From Nonomuraea endophytica (GTDB taxonomy: Bacteria > Actinomycetota > Actinomycetes > Streptosporangiales > Streptosporangiaceae), in the NCBI RefSeq assembly GCF_014203235.1, contig NZ_JACHIN010000014.1:62001-126000 (forward strand): a DNA stretch of 64,000 nt, written 5' to 3'. Position 1 is the stretch's first letter. Every line of letters begins with the position of its first letter. Below, in pieces: positions 25,869 to 35,200 of this stretch. Under the pieces are notes generated by a model, which was not told the origin of the DNA, searched no databases, and worked only from the letters and a program-made list of their open reading frames with translations. The translations under genes were made by a program, and so were the position numbers.

Positions 25869-26594
25869 GTGATCGAGATACACGGACTCACCATCAAGTA
25901 CGGCGCCGCCGTCGCCGTGGACGACCTGACCTTCGCCGTGAAACCCGGCCAGGTGACCGGATTCCTGGGACCCAACGGCGCGGGAAAGTCATCCACCATG
26001 CGCGCGGTGGTCGGCCTGGAGGCTCCGCACGCGGGCGTCGCGCTGTTGGACGGCCGGCCGTACGGCATGATCGGCAGGCCGCTTGAGCAGGTCGGCGCGC
26101 TGCTGGACGCGTCCGCCGCGCACGGCGGGCGCACGGCGCGGGCGCACGTGGCGTGTGTGGCGCGCAGCAACGGCATCGGCGCCCGGCGGGTGGCGGAGGT
26201 GCTGGAGCTGGTGGGCCTGGCGGGGGTCGCGGGGCGGCGGGTGGGCGGCTTCTCGCTCGGCATGCGGCAGCGGCTCGGCATCGCGGTGGCGCTGCTGGGC
26301 GATCCGGGCGTGCTGATGTTCGACGAGCCGGTCAACGGGCTGGATCCGGAGGGGATCAGGTGGATCCGCGGGCTGCTGCGCACGCTGGCCGGCGAGGGCC
26401 GCACGGTGCTGGTGTCCAGCCATCTGATGGGCGAGATGGAGAAGACGGCCGCGCACGTGGTGCTCATCGGGCGGGGACGGCTGATCGAGGACGCCTCGAT
26501 GGCCTCGCTGGTCGGGCGGTTCGGGTCGCTGGAGGACGCGTACATGGAGCTGACGGAGGCGAGCGTGGAGTTCGCGGCAGGGGGACGGGCATGA
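25869..26594 (+). CDS. ABC transporter ATP-binding protein
   Basis: The 241-residue ATPase has Walker A (GPNGAGKSSTMR, about residues 38-49), signature FSLGMRQRLGIAV, Walker B (VLMFDEPVNGLDP) and the switch histidine (VSSHLMGEME). It starts at a GTG preceded by ggag and overlaps the permease-hydrolase gene by four bases (ATGA). Together with the divergent two-component genes it looks like a stress-responsive transporter unit in which the kinase and regulator control the transporter. Confidence 0.93.
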   Translation: MIEIHGLTIKYGAAVAVDDLTFAVKPGQVTGFLGPNGAGKSSTMRAVVGLEAPHAGVALLDGRPYGMIGRPLEQVGALLDASAAHGGRTARAHVACVARSNGIGARRVAEVLELVGLAGVAGRRVGGFSLGMRQRLGIAVALLGDPGVLMFDEPVNGLDPEGIRWIRGLLRTLAGEGRTVLVSSHLMGEMEKTAAHVVLIGRGRLIEDASMASLVGRFGSLEDAYMELTEASVEFAAGGRA

Positions 26595-28762
26595 TCGGGG
26601 ACGCGATCGCGGCGGAGTGGATGAAGTTCCGCACGCTGCGCTCGAACCACTGGCTGCTGGCGGCCTCGCTGCTGTCGGTGCTGATCAGCATGGGTGTGGC
26701 GGCCATGGTGGTACGCGGCTTCGCCGGGCAGGACACGGCGGATCGTCTGCGGTTCACCGGCATCGGCGACGGGCTCGGACCGGGGTTGCAGGTGGCGCTC
26801 TTCGTCATGGGCGTGCTGGGCGCGCTGTCGATGACCGCGGAACACGCCACCGGGCAGATCCGGACGAGCCTGACCGCGGTGCCGAAGCGGCACGTGCTGT
26901 TGCTGGCCAAGGTTCCGGTGCTGCTCGGGGTGGGGCTGGTGGCCGGGCAGGTGCTGGCGTTCTCGATGCACTACGGCGCGATGGCGGTGCTGGGCGGGCA
27001 TGCCGGGCACGTGCTGATGGACGGGCGCACGCTGGGCACGCCGCTGTCGGAGCCCGGCGCGCTGCGCTCGGTGCTGCTGTCGGGCGTGGCCATCGGGCTG
27101 GTGACGCTGGTCGGACTGGGCATCGGGGCCGTGGTGCGCTCGACTGCCGGGACGCTGGTGGTCCTGATCATGATCGTGCTCGTGCTGCCGACCGCCGCGG
27201 CCACGCTGCCGCAGCCGTGGCGGGCGCGGGCCGGCTCGGTCATGTTCGAGGGTCTCGTGGGCGACGGGCTGCTGCCGCCGGTCGCGGCGCTGGCGCTGCT
27301 GCTGGCCTACCCGGTCGCGGCGCTGAGCGCGGGCGCGGTCGCGATCGCGCTCCGGGGCCGCAGGACGCACCCGCTGATCGCCGGGCTCGCCGCCACCGGC
27401 GTCCTGCTGGCCACGGTCGTCGTGGCGCAGCCCGCGCAGGCGTCGGACTTCCCCTGGAAGGCCTGCAAGAAGGAGATGGAGTGCGCGGCCGTACAGGTGC
27501 CGGTGGACTGGGACAAACCTCAAGGGCGAAAGATCACCCTCCCCCTGGTACGGCTGCCCGCCACAGGATCCCACCGCCGGATCGGCACCGTGTTCGCGCT
27601 GCCCGGCGGCCCGGGTGGCTCCGGCATCGAGGACCTGGAGAAGAAGGGCGCGGCCTTCGCCCAGCTCCGCCAACGTTTCGACGTGGTCAGCTTCACCCCG
27701 CGCAACGGCCTCGACCTGGGCGTCCTGTCCAAGGACTGCCTGCTGGGCGGCCCCTGGATCCGGCTCCCGTCGAACGAGGCGGAGTTCGACCGCCAGGCCG
27801 AGGTCAACCGGGCGGCGGCCGACAAGTGCCGAGCCAAGGATCCCGAGCTTTTCGCCAACCTCGGCTCGGACTCCGTGGCCAGGGACGTCGAGGCGATCAG
27901 GGTCGCGCTGGGCGAGGAACGGCTCAGCTTCCTCGGCACCTCCTACGGCGGCGTGACCGCCACGAACTACGCCCGCCTGTTCCCCTCCAGGGTCCGCGCC
28001 ATGGTCCTGGACGGCGCGGTCAACCTGCTGGACGAGCGGCGCCTGCGCTACCAGGTGATGGAAGGGCAGCTCGTCAAGTTCGCCGCGTGGTGCGCGGGCA
28101 CCGCCGAGTGCGTGCTGAACGACCAGGACGTGGTCAAGGTCTGGCGGGAGGTGGCCTCGGCGAAGCGCATCCCGGTCAGGGGCCGGCAGGTCTCCTACGA
28201 CGGCTTCGACGTCCAGATCGCCGCCGCGCCCCACTTCATCTCCCCCGGCGCCGACAACTTCCGCTGGAAGGAACTGGCCAAGGCGATCGTGCTGGCCAGG
28301 GCGGGCGACGCCTCCGGTTTCGCCGACTACGTCAAGGCGGGCACCGGCAGCCTGAAACCGCCGTCGCCGGTCGGCATGAACATGACCCACTGCCTCGACG
28401 GCGTCGGCTTCCGCGACTACGCCGACTTCACCGAAGCCAGGAGCCGCAACAAACGGCTGGCGCCCAACTACCCGCAGCAGGAGCTCTGGCACGGTCTCGC
28501 CTGTCCCGGCTGGCCTGAGCCACCGGCGAACCCGCCCAGGCCGCTGCCGTCCACCGGCCTGCCGCCCCTGCTCGGCGCGGCCAGCTGGACGGAACCCGAC
28601 GTGGACGCACTGGTCAGGCAGGTGCCCGGCTCGGCGACGATCCGGTTCGAGGGCCACGGCCACGGCCTCTACCTCAGCGCGGAGCCGTGCACGATCGGGC
28701 ACGTCAACAGGTACCTGACCTGGTTGAAGCTGCCTCCGCCCGGGGCCGTCTGCCGGTCATGA
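26591..28762 (+). CDS. ABC permease fused to an S33-type alpha/beta hydrolase
   Basis: One open frame of 723 residues encodes two proteins. Residues 1 to about 255 are a six-span ABC-2 type permease (EWMKFRTLRSNHWLLAASLL, AEHATGQIRTSLTAVPKRH). Residues about 260-280 are a further hydrophobic segment (LIAGLAATGVLLATVVVAQP) ending in AQA, like a signal peptide or last anchor. From about 285 onward is a tripeptidyl-aminopeptidase-like hydrolase: VQVPVDWDKP, LPGGPGGSG oxyanion block, nucleophile in GTSYGG (about residue 455) and the histidine in EGHGHGLYL near the end. No ATG, GTG or TTG lies at the junction, so separate initiation is unlikely. The usual Asp-containing loop (HDPxTP) reads TEPDV. 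The hydrolase would face outward. Confidence 0.82.
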   Translation: MIGDAIAAEWMKFRTLRSNHWLLAASLLSVLISMGVAAMVVRGFAGQDTADRLRFTGIGDGLGPGLQVALFVMGVLGALSMTAEHATGQIRTSLTAVPKRHVLLLAKVPVLLGVGLVAGQVLAFSMHYGAMAVLGGHAGHVLMDGRTLGTPLSEPGALRSVLLSGVAIGLVTLVGLGIGAVVRSTAGTLVVLIMIVLVLPTAAATLPQPWRARAGSVMFEGLVGDGLLPPVAALALLLAYPVAALSAGAVAIALRGRRTHPLIAGLAATGVLLATVVVAQPAQASDFPWKACKKEMECAAVQVPVDWDKPQGRKITLPLVRLPATGSHRRIGTVFALPGGPGGSGIEDLEKKGAAFAQLRQRFDVVSFTPRNGLDLGVLSKDCLLGGPWIRLPSNEAEFDRQAEVNRAAADKCRAKDPELFANLGSDSVARDVEAIRVALGEERLSFLGTSYGGVTATNYARLFPSRVRAMVLDGAVNLLDERRLRYQVMEGQLVKFAAWCAGTAECVLNDQDVVKVWREVASAKRIPVRGRQVSYDGFDVQIAAAPHFISPGADNFRWKELAKAIVLARAGDASGFADYVKAGTGSLKPPSPVGMNMTHCLDGVGFRDYADFTEARSRNKRLAPNYPQQELWHGLACPGWPEPPANPPRPLPSTGLPPLLGAASWTEPDVDALVRQVPGSATIRFEGHGHGLYLSAEPCTIGHVNRYLTWLKLPPPGAVCRS

Positions 28763-29686
28763 CCAGCGGCGCAGGAGCGCCTCCGCCCCGGCGAACTCGG
28801 CGACGACCGCGGCGGCCGGGCGCTCCTCGCGCACCATGCCGGCCGACTGGCCGGCGTAGATGTAGGCGGTGTCGTAGTCGCCGGCGGCGCGGGCCGTGCT
28901 GAGCTCGGCCGCCGCCTGGTCGTCTTCGGCCAGTTCGCGCTCGCGGCCGTGCCAGGTGTCGAAGAAGTGGTTGCGGAGGGCGCGGCCGCCGTACTCCCAG
29001 GGCCAGGCGAGCCGCTGGGCCACGTCGAACACCCGCCCGTAGGCGGTGTCCTCCTCACCCGCTTCGAGAATCCGCCGCTTGGCCGGGGCCGCCCCCCGCG
29101 CCTCCGTACAGGCCAGGAACGCGGTGCCCACCCAGGCGCCCTCGGCGCCCGCGGCCAGCACGGCGGCCAGCCCACGCGCGCCCGCGATGCCTCCGGCGGC
29201 CAGCACGGGCACGCTCACCGCGTCCAGCACACTCTGCAGCAGCGGCAACGTCGCCACGGCGTCTCTGCCGTGCCCGCCGCCTTCGCCGCCGCGCGCCACC
29301 ACGGCGCGCTCCGCCGCAACAGCTTCCCGCGTGGTCCCGGCCTGGGTCACCACGGCGATGCCCGCCGACCGCAATGGCTCCACATACGGCGTGTAGTCCC
29401 CGAAGCTCACCGACACCAGGCTCGGCCGGGCCGCGATCACCGCCTCCACCTGCGCCGGGTTCCCGGGAAGCGTCCACGCCATGAGCCCGATCCCGAACGG
29501 CAGGCCGCCCGCGAGCGCCGCCTGCTCCGCGATCCACTCCGGTGTGTCCGAAGGGCCCACCCCGAACATGCCCAGGGCCCCGGCGCCGGACACGGCAGCC
29601 GCCAGCAGTCCCCCGCCCGCACCGGCCATCGGCGCCCCGACCAGGGGCACCTCCAGGCCGAACCGCTCAGTCACCCAGGTACGCAT
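28757..29686 (-). CDS. Nitronate monooxygenase family flavoprotein
   Basis: The 309-residue protein follows the NMO/2-nitropropane dioxygenase TIM-barrel pattern: VPLVGAPMAGAGGGLLAAAV at the start, LVSVSFGDY, the phosphate-binding VLAAGGIAGARGLAAVLAAG, then GAWVGTAFLACTEA, and the FMN-associated histidine likely in the GGEGGGHGRD loop. Members oxidise alkyl nitronates using FMN and oxygen and protect against propionate-3-nitronate. Length is normal. The 3' end overlaps the permease-hydrolase by six bases. The next gene upstream is eleven bases away and codirectional. Confidence 0.92.
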   Translation of the reverse strand: MRTWVTERFGLEVPLVGAPMAGAGGGLLAAAVSGAGALGMFGVGPSDTPEWIAEQAALAGGLPFGIGLMAWTLPGNPAQVEAVIAARPSLVSVSFGDYTPYVEPLRSAGIAVVTQAGTTREAVAAERAVVARGGEGGGHGRDAVATLPLLQSVLDAVSVPVLAAGGIAGARGLAAVLAAGAEGAWVGTAFLACTEARGAAPAKRRILEAGEEDTAYGRVFDVAQRLAWPWEYGGRALRNHFFDTWHGRERELAEDDQAAAELSTARAAGDYDTAYIYAGQSAGMVREERPAAAVVAEFAGAEALLRRWS

Positions 29687-29696
29687 GCACCCCAGG

Positions 29697-30350
29697 CTAG
29701 AGGGTGAGCAGGGCGGTGATCCTGGTGCGCTCGGCCTCGTCGGTGTGTTCGTGGTCCCTGCGGCGCGACCCCAGAACCGGGAGGTAGCGGCGGGCGGCGT
29801 CGGTGTCGACGTGCTCCAGGAAGGTGGCCAGCAGGTCGGGGCGCAGCTCTTCCAGCTCCGGGTCCAGGGGCGCCGAGGCCAGCACGATCCACGTCGAGGC
29901 CACGTCGGCGGCGGCCGCTCCCCTGGCCGCGTCGGCCCAGTCGATGACGGTGGGGCCGTCGGCGGTCAGCAGCACGTTGGCCGGGTGCAGGTCCAGGTGG
30001 AGCAGGCGGTTGCCGGGGCAGCCGTCGGCGGCCGGCAGCCAGCCGGGGGCGCGGATCGAGCCGAGTCTGGTGAGCAGGTCGGCGAGCAGGCGGCCGTGGG
30101 CGGGCAGGCGGTTCGGGTGAGCGCGGGCGTCGTCGGCCACGCTCACCCCGTCGAGGTGCTCCATGAGGATGTCGGGGCCGTCGGCGTCGTACACCTCGGG
30201 AGCGGGGAAGCCGTGCCGCCGCGCGTGCCGCATGATCGACGCCTCGCGCTCAAGGCTGCGGCCGTCGCGGGCGCGCCGGATGACCTTGCCGGAGCCGGAG
30301 GCCAGGATGTGGCAGTCACGGCCGGAAGCGATCAGGTTTCCCGCATGCAT
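29697..30350 (-). CDS. Aminoglycoside-phosphotransferase-like kinase
   Basis: The product has the kinase-like fold of the APH/choline kinase family: N-terminal lobe with ILASGSGKVIRRARD, then the catalytic loop LHLDLHPANVLL and the metal-binding VIDWADAARG. The total of 217 residues (223 from the GTG at 30368) is short for an APH, so the N-lobe is compact. The substrate cannot be deduced; with no resistance-gene context it may act on a small cell metabolite. The ATG at 30350 has tagga about nine bases upstream. Confidence 0.82.
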   Translation of the reverse strand: MHAGNLIASGRDCHILASGSGKVIRRARDGRSLEREASIMRHARRHGFPAPEVYDADGPDILMEHLDGVSVADDARAHPNRLPAHGRLLADLLTRLGSIRAPGWLPAADGCPGNRLLHLDLHPANVLLTADGPTVIDWADAARGAAAADVASTWIVLASAPLDPELEELRPDLLATFLEHVDTDAARRYLPVLGSRRRDHEHTDEAERTRITALLTL

Positions 30351-30384
30351 GCCATTAATCCTAAGCACGGATCGACAAAATCCG

Positions 30385-30419
30385 CACTGGCCAGAAATTG
30401 CGGTAACTAGTGGTCAGTG
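30385..30419. promoter_or_regulatory. Imperfect inverted repeat at the left border of the PKS cluster
   Basis: Arms cactggcca (30385-30393) and tggtcagtg (30411-30419) pair at eight of nine positions across a 17-base spacer. The 206-base divergent intergenic region is lower in GC than its surroundings (for example ccgattaaatcgaattcaac at about 30511), as expected of a promoter region. The repeat could be an operator for the exporter genes that follow. Confidence 0.4.
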
Positions 30420-30574
30420 GCGGCGCTCACCTGCCCTGATGTCCTGTATTCACGGGGGACTTCCTGCCATAAGCCGCCTTAGGGATATGGAGCTATGGTG
30501 GCGACAACAGCCGATTAAATCGAATTCAACTGCTTATTGGGCTGCATTCAATAAGGCACCTGAGGAGGTGCGCG

Positions 30575-31411
30575 TTGCTGGAAGTAGTCGATCTTGTCAA
30601 GCGTTATGGCCCGGTCACGGCATTGGACGGTTTCACCCTGAGCGTCGCGTCCGGCGAGATCGTCGGACTGGTCGGGCACAACGGTGCGGGGAAGACGACC
30701 TTCGTGGAGATCGTCTCCAACCTGCTGCGCCAGGACAGCGGCCACGTGACCATCGACGGCAAACCGCCGGCCGACGTACGCGGCCAGGTCGGTGTGGCGC
30801 CCCAGCACATCGCGCTTTATCCCACCGTGACGGTCCGCGAACACCTGGTGTTGTTCGGCCGGCTCGGCGGGCTGCGGCGCGCCGCCTTGGACACCGCCAT
30901 CGACGACCTCGCGGTACTGCTCCGCCTCACCGACCTGATGGACCGGCGCACCGGCCGGCTTTCCGGTGGCCAGCAGCGCCGTATCCAGGCCGCGACCGCG
31001 CTCATCCACCGCCCGCGGCTGATGCTGCTGGACGAGCCGACGGCGGGCGCCGACCTGGAGACCAGGCAGGCGATCCTCGACGTCGTCAAGCAGCGCGCCG
31101 GCGAGGGCGCGGCGGTCGTGTACACCACCCACTACCTCCCGGAGATCACCGAGCTCCAGGCCACGATCGCGGTCGCCCGCGACGGCCGGGTGATCGCCCG
31201 GGGCACCTACGACGAGCTGATCGAGGGCCTGCCCGGCGAGGTACGCCTCACGCTGGACAACGAGGAGGAGATCAGCGTCTCCACCACGGAGCCCACGGCC
31301 ACGCTCATCGATCTGCTCAACCGGGCCGAGCGCCCGGTCAGCGCGGTCGACCTGCGCAACCCGTCCCTGGACGACCTCTACCACTCGCTGGCGGCCCGCG
31401 ATGCTTCTTGA
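30575..31411 (+). CDS. ABC exporter ATP-binding protein at the PKS cluster edge
   Basis: The 278-residue ATPase shows Walker A (GHNGAGKTTFVE, about residues 34-45), signature RLSGGQQRRIQAATAL, Walker B (RLMLLDEPTAGADL) and switch His (VVYTTHYLPEITE). It is of the DrrA type used for self-resistance and export. The start is TTG at 30575, seven bases after a full gaggagg. It overlaps the permease gene by 11 bases. Lying immediately before the PKS genes, it probably exports the polyketide or an intermediate; this is inferred from position. Confidence 0.93.
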   Translation: MLEVVDLVKRYGPVTALDGFTLSVASGEIVGLVGHNGAGKTTFVEIVSNLLRQDSGHVTIDGKPPADVRGQVGVAPQHIALYPTVTVREHLVLFGRLGGLRRAALDTAIDDLAVLLRLTDLMDRRTGRLSGGQQRRIQAATALIHRPRLMLLDEPTAGADLETRQAILDVVKQRAGEGAAVVYTTHYLPEITELQATIAVARDGRVIARGTYDELIEGLPGEVRLTLDNEEEISVSTTEPTATLIDLLNRAERPVSAVDLRNPSLDDLYHSLAARDAS

Positions 31412-32177
31412 CGCCGCTCCCCGAGCGGGGGGCATGTTCTACCGGATCGCCGCCATCGCGCGGCACAACTGGATCGTCCGCCTGCGCGACCCCGGCCAGA
31501 TCATCAGCTACATCGCCATGCCCATGGTGCTCATGCTGGTGCTCAAGCCCCTGTACGTCAGGGCGCTGGACGCCGGCTCCACCCAGGTGGCCACCGGCCT
31601 GATGGTCATGTTCTCGGTCTTCGCGATCGGGCTGGCAGGCAACTCCATCCTGTCGGAGCGCACCTGGCGTACCTGGGACCGGCTGCGGGTCAGCCGGGCC
31701 CCGGCGATCGAGCTGCTCGTCGGCAAGACGTTCCCGATCTTCCTGGTCATGGTCCTGCAGCAGACCATCCTGGTGATCTACGGCGTGATCGCGATCGGCC
31801 TGCCGCTGCCCGCCGAACCCTGGTGGGTGGCGCTGGCCATCCTCATCTGGGCCTTCGCGCTGCTGGCGATCGGGGCCGCGCTGGCCACGCTGGTGCGCAG
31901 CCACGGCGAGCTCAGCGTGATCTCCGACGTGGGCGCGCTGACGCTCAGCTCGCTCGGCGGCGCACTGGTGCCGCTCAGCATCATGCCGGAATGGGCGCAG
32001 ATCGCCGGTCACGCCTCGCCCGGGTACTGGGCGCTCACGATGCTGCAGGCGGCGGTGGCCGGCAACGAGTCGGCGATGCTGCTGCCCGCCTCCGTCCTGC
32101 TCGCGATCGGCCTCGTGGCCGGCGCCTTCGCCGCCCGGCGGCTGGCCCGTGGCTGGAGCCGCGGCAAGTTGATGTAA
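31401..32177 (+). CDS. ABC-2 type exporter permease (DrrB-like)
   Basis: The 258-residue membrane protein has six predicted helices, including IISYIAMPMVLMLVLKPLY, TGLMVMFSVFAIGLAGNSIL, ILIWAFALLAIGAALATLV and the ABC-2 family block ALVPLSIMPEWAQIAGHASP. It is the partner of the ATPase with which it overlaps by 11 bases. The first PKS gene begins 46 bases after its stop, so export and synthesis genes probably share a transcript. Confidence 0.92.
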   Translation: MLLDAAPRAGGMFYRIAAIARHNWIVRLRDPGQIISYIAMPMVLMLVLKPLYVRALDAGSTQVATGLMVMFSVFAIGLAGNSILSERTWRTWDRLRVSRAPAIELLVGKTFPIFLVMVLQQTILVIYGVIAIGLPLPAEPWWVALAILIWAFALLAIGAALATLVRSHGELSVISDVGALTLSSLGGALVPLSIMPEWAQIAGHASPGYWALTMLQAAVAGNESAMLLPASVLLAIGLVAGAFAARRLARGWSRGKLM

Positions 32178-32223
32178 GGGCCGACGAGAAGCACAAGCCA
32201 ATTCCGTGAAGAGGGGCATGTTG

Positions 32224-35200
32224 ATGGACCAGCACCACTCACCGGGCGAATCCGATGTCGCGATCATCGGCATGGCCGGCCGGTTCCCAGGGGCCTCCGA
32301 CGTGGGGACGTTCTGGCGCAACATCAGCTCGGGCGCCGAGTCGTTCACGACGTTCACCGACGAGGAACTGATCGAGTCCGGCGTCAGCCCCGCGACCTTC
32401 GAGCAGCCGAACTACGTGCGCATCCGGCCGATCCTGGAGGGGATCAAGGGGTTCGACGCCGCGTTCTTCGGCTACAACCCGCGCGAGGCGACGCTGGCCG
32501 ACCCGCAGCAGCGCATCTTCCTGGAGTGCGTCTGGGAAGTGCTGGAGTCGGCCGGGTACGCCCCCACCGACGGCCGAGGCAGCGTCGGCGTCTTCGCCGG
32601 CATGAACATCAGCGGCTACCTCCTCACCCGGCTCGGCGCGTTCAACATGGGCATCGACACCTCCGCCCTGATGATCGGCAACGACAAGGACTCCCTGGCC
32701 ACCAACGTCTCCTTCCGCCTGGACCTGAACGGCCCGAGCCTGTCGGTGCAGACGTTCTGCTCGACCTCTCTGGTGGCCGTCCACCTGGCCGGTGAGAGCC
32801 TGCGCCGCGGCGAGTGCGACATGGCCATCGCCGGCGGCGTCTCGGTGCGCATCCCCGACCGCATGGGCTACCTGTGGGAGGAGGGCGGCCAGGAGTCGCC
32901 CGACGGGCACGTGCGCACCTTCGACGCGCAGGGCCGGGGCAGCATGTTCGGCGACGGCGCGGCGGTGGTCGCGCTGAAGCGGCTGGACGACGCCGTGCGC
33001 GACCGCGACACCGTGCTCGCGGTGATCCGCGGCTCGGCGATCAACAACGACGGCGCGATCAAGTTCAGCTACCTGGCCCCGAGCATCGACGGCCAGCGCC
33101 GCTGCGTGTCCTCCGCCCTGAAGAGGGCGGGCGTGGACCCCAACGACATCTCCTACGTCGAGGCGCACGGCACCGCCACCGAGGTCGGCGACCCGATGGA
33201 GGCCGCCGCGCTCACCCGGGCCTTCGGCCAGACGAAGAAGAAGCAATACTGCGTGCTCGGCTCGATCAAGCCGAACGTCGGCCACCTCGACCGCGCCTCC
33301 GGCGTCACCGGGCTGATCAAGGTGATCCAGTCGCTGCGCCACGAGCTCATCCCGGGGACGCTGCACTACACCTCGCCCAACCCGGAGATCGACTTCGACA
33401 ACAGCCCGTTCCGCGTGACGGCCGAGAACACCCCGTGGCCGCGCCAGGACGAGCGCAAGCGCATCGCCGGCATCAGCTCGCTGGGCATGGGCGGGACCAA
33501 CGCGCACGTCATCCTCACCGAGGCGCCGGTGCCCGCGCCGCGCAAGCAGCGCGCCCGCCGCTGGCAGATCCTGCCGGTCTCGGCCAAGTCGGCCGCCGCC
33601 GCGGAGAACTCCTGCGCCAGGCTGGCGGAACGGCTGCGCGAGAACGACGTGGACCTCGGCGACGTGGCCTACACGCTGCAGCTGGGCCGCCGGGTCTTCA
33701 ACCACCGCAAGATCGTCATCGCCGACTCGACCGGCGCGGCCGCGTCCCGGCTGGCCGACCCGGCCGGTTCGCTGGGCCGTAACGACGCGACGGTCGGCCG
33801 CAAGGCCGGGTTCCTCATCGCCGGGGTCGGCGAGCAGTACCCGGGCATGGTCGCCGAGCTGTACGCCGAGGAGCCCGCCTACCGCGCCGACGTCAACGAG
33901 TGCCTGACGGTGCTCGGCCTGACCGAGCCCGGCCAGCTGTCGGACATCTTCGTCACCCCCTCGGCCGAGACCGAGGACACCGCGGGCGACCTGGCCAGGC
34001 TGCTGGGCCGCGCCGCGCCGGCGCCCGCCTCCGCCACCGAGGCGCACCTGGTCCAGCCGGCCGTCTTCGTGGCCGAGTACGCGCTGGCCCGCCAGTTCAT
34101 CCGCTGGGGCGTGCGGCCCGAGGTCATGGTCGGCTACAGCCTCGGCGAGTACGTGGCCGCGTGCCTGTCGGGCGTGCTGTCGCTGGAGGACGCGCTGAAG
34201 CTGGTCGCCTACCGGGCCAAGCTGATCACCTCGCAGCCCGAGGGCGCGATGCTCGCGATCGCCTCGGACGAGCGGCGGCTGAAGACGGTTCTCGGCCCGC
34301 TGTTCTCCGACGAGCTGGACGTGGCGGTCAGGACCGGCTCGCAGGTCGTGCTGGCCGGACCGGTCGAGGCGGTCGAGGCGGCCATGCAGAAGCTGCTGGA
34401 GGTCAAGATCGGCCACCGGCGCCTGGAGACCACCCACGCCTTCCACTCCCGGATGCTGGCGCCCGTCGCCGACGAGCTCACCACCTGGATCAGCGACAAC
34501 ATCACGCTCAACGCGCCGGAGATCCCCTACGTCAGCAACGTCACCGGCGAGCTCGCCACCGCCGAGGTCGTCACCGACCCCGGCTACTGGGCCCGCCACA
34601 TGTGCGAGACGGTGGAGTTCGGCGCCGGTCTCGAGCACGTGCTGAGCATTCCCGAGCTGGCCCTCGCCGAGATCGGCCCCGGCCAGTCGCTGGGCGCGCT
34701 GACCCGCGGCCACGCCTCATGTGACCGCAACCAGTGGCCGCTGATCGTCACCACGCTGCCCGCAGCGGGCGACCGCCAGGACGCCAACGCCGCACTCGCC
34801 GCCGCGCTGGGCCGCCTGTGGCTGACCGGCGTGCCGGTCGACTGGGAGGTGCTCCACGACGACGAGGGCTGGCGGCCCGGCCGGGTGCCGCTGCCGACCT
34901 ACCCGTTCGAGCGCCAGGACTACTGGCTCGACATCGACCTCAACTCGCCCATGATGGGCGGCGGCAGCGGCGCGGCCCTGTTCGACGAGAGTGACCCGAC
35001 GAGCATCGCCAAGGCCTTCCCGCGCCTGCCCGACACGGAGTGGATCCACACGCCGGTGTGGAAGCAGACCGCGCACCGCCCCGCCCGCGCCGACGAGGCC
35101 ACCCGCTGGCTCGTCTACACCGACGACGGCCTCGCCGACTCGCTCGCCGCGCAGTTGCGCGCCGAGGGCCGCGAGATCGTTCTGGTACGGCCCGGCGACC

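Noticed and set aside
25808..28702. A 960-codon frame on the minus strand opposite the ABC and permease-hydrolase genes
   Set aside because: Mirror frame; the plus strand carries clear Walker, permease and hydrolase motifs.
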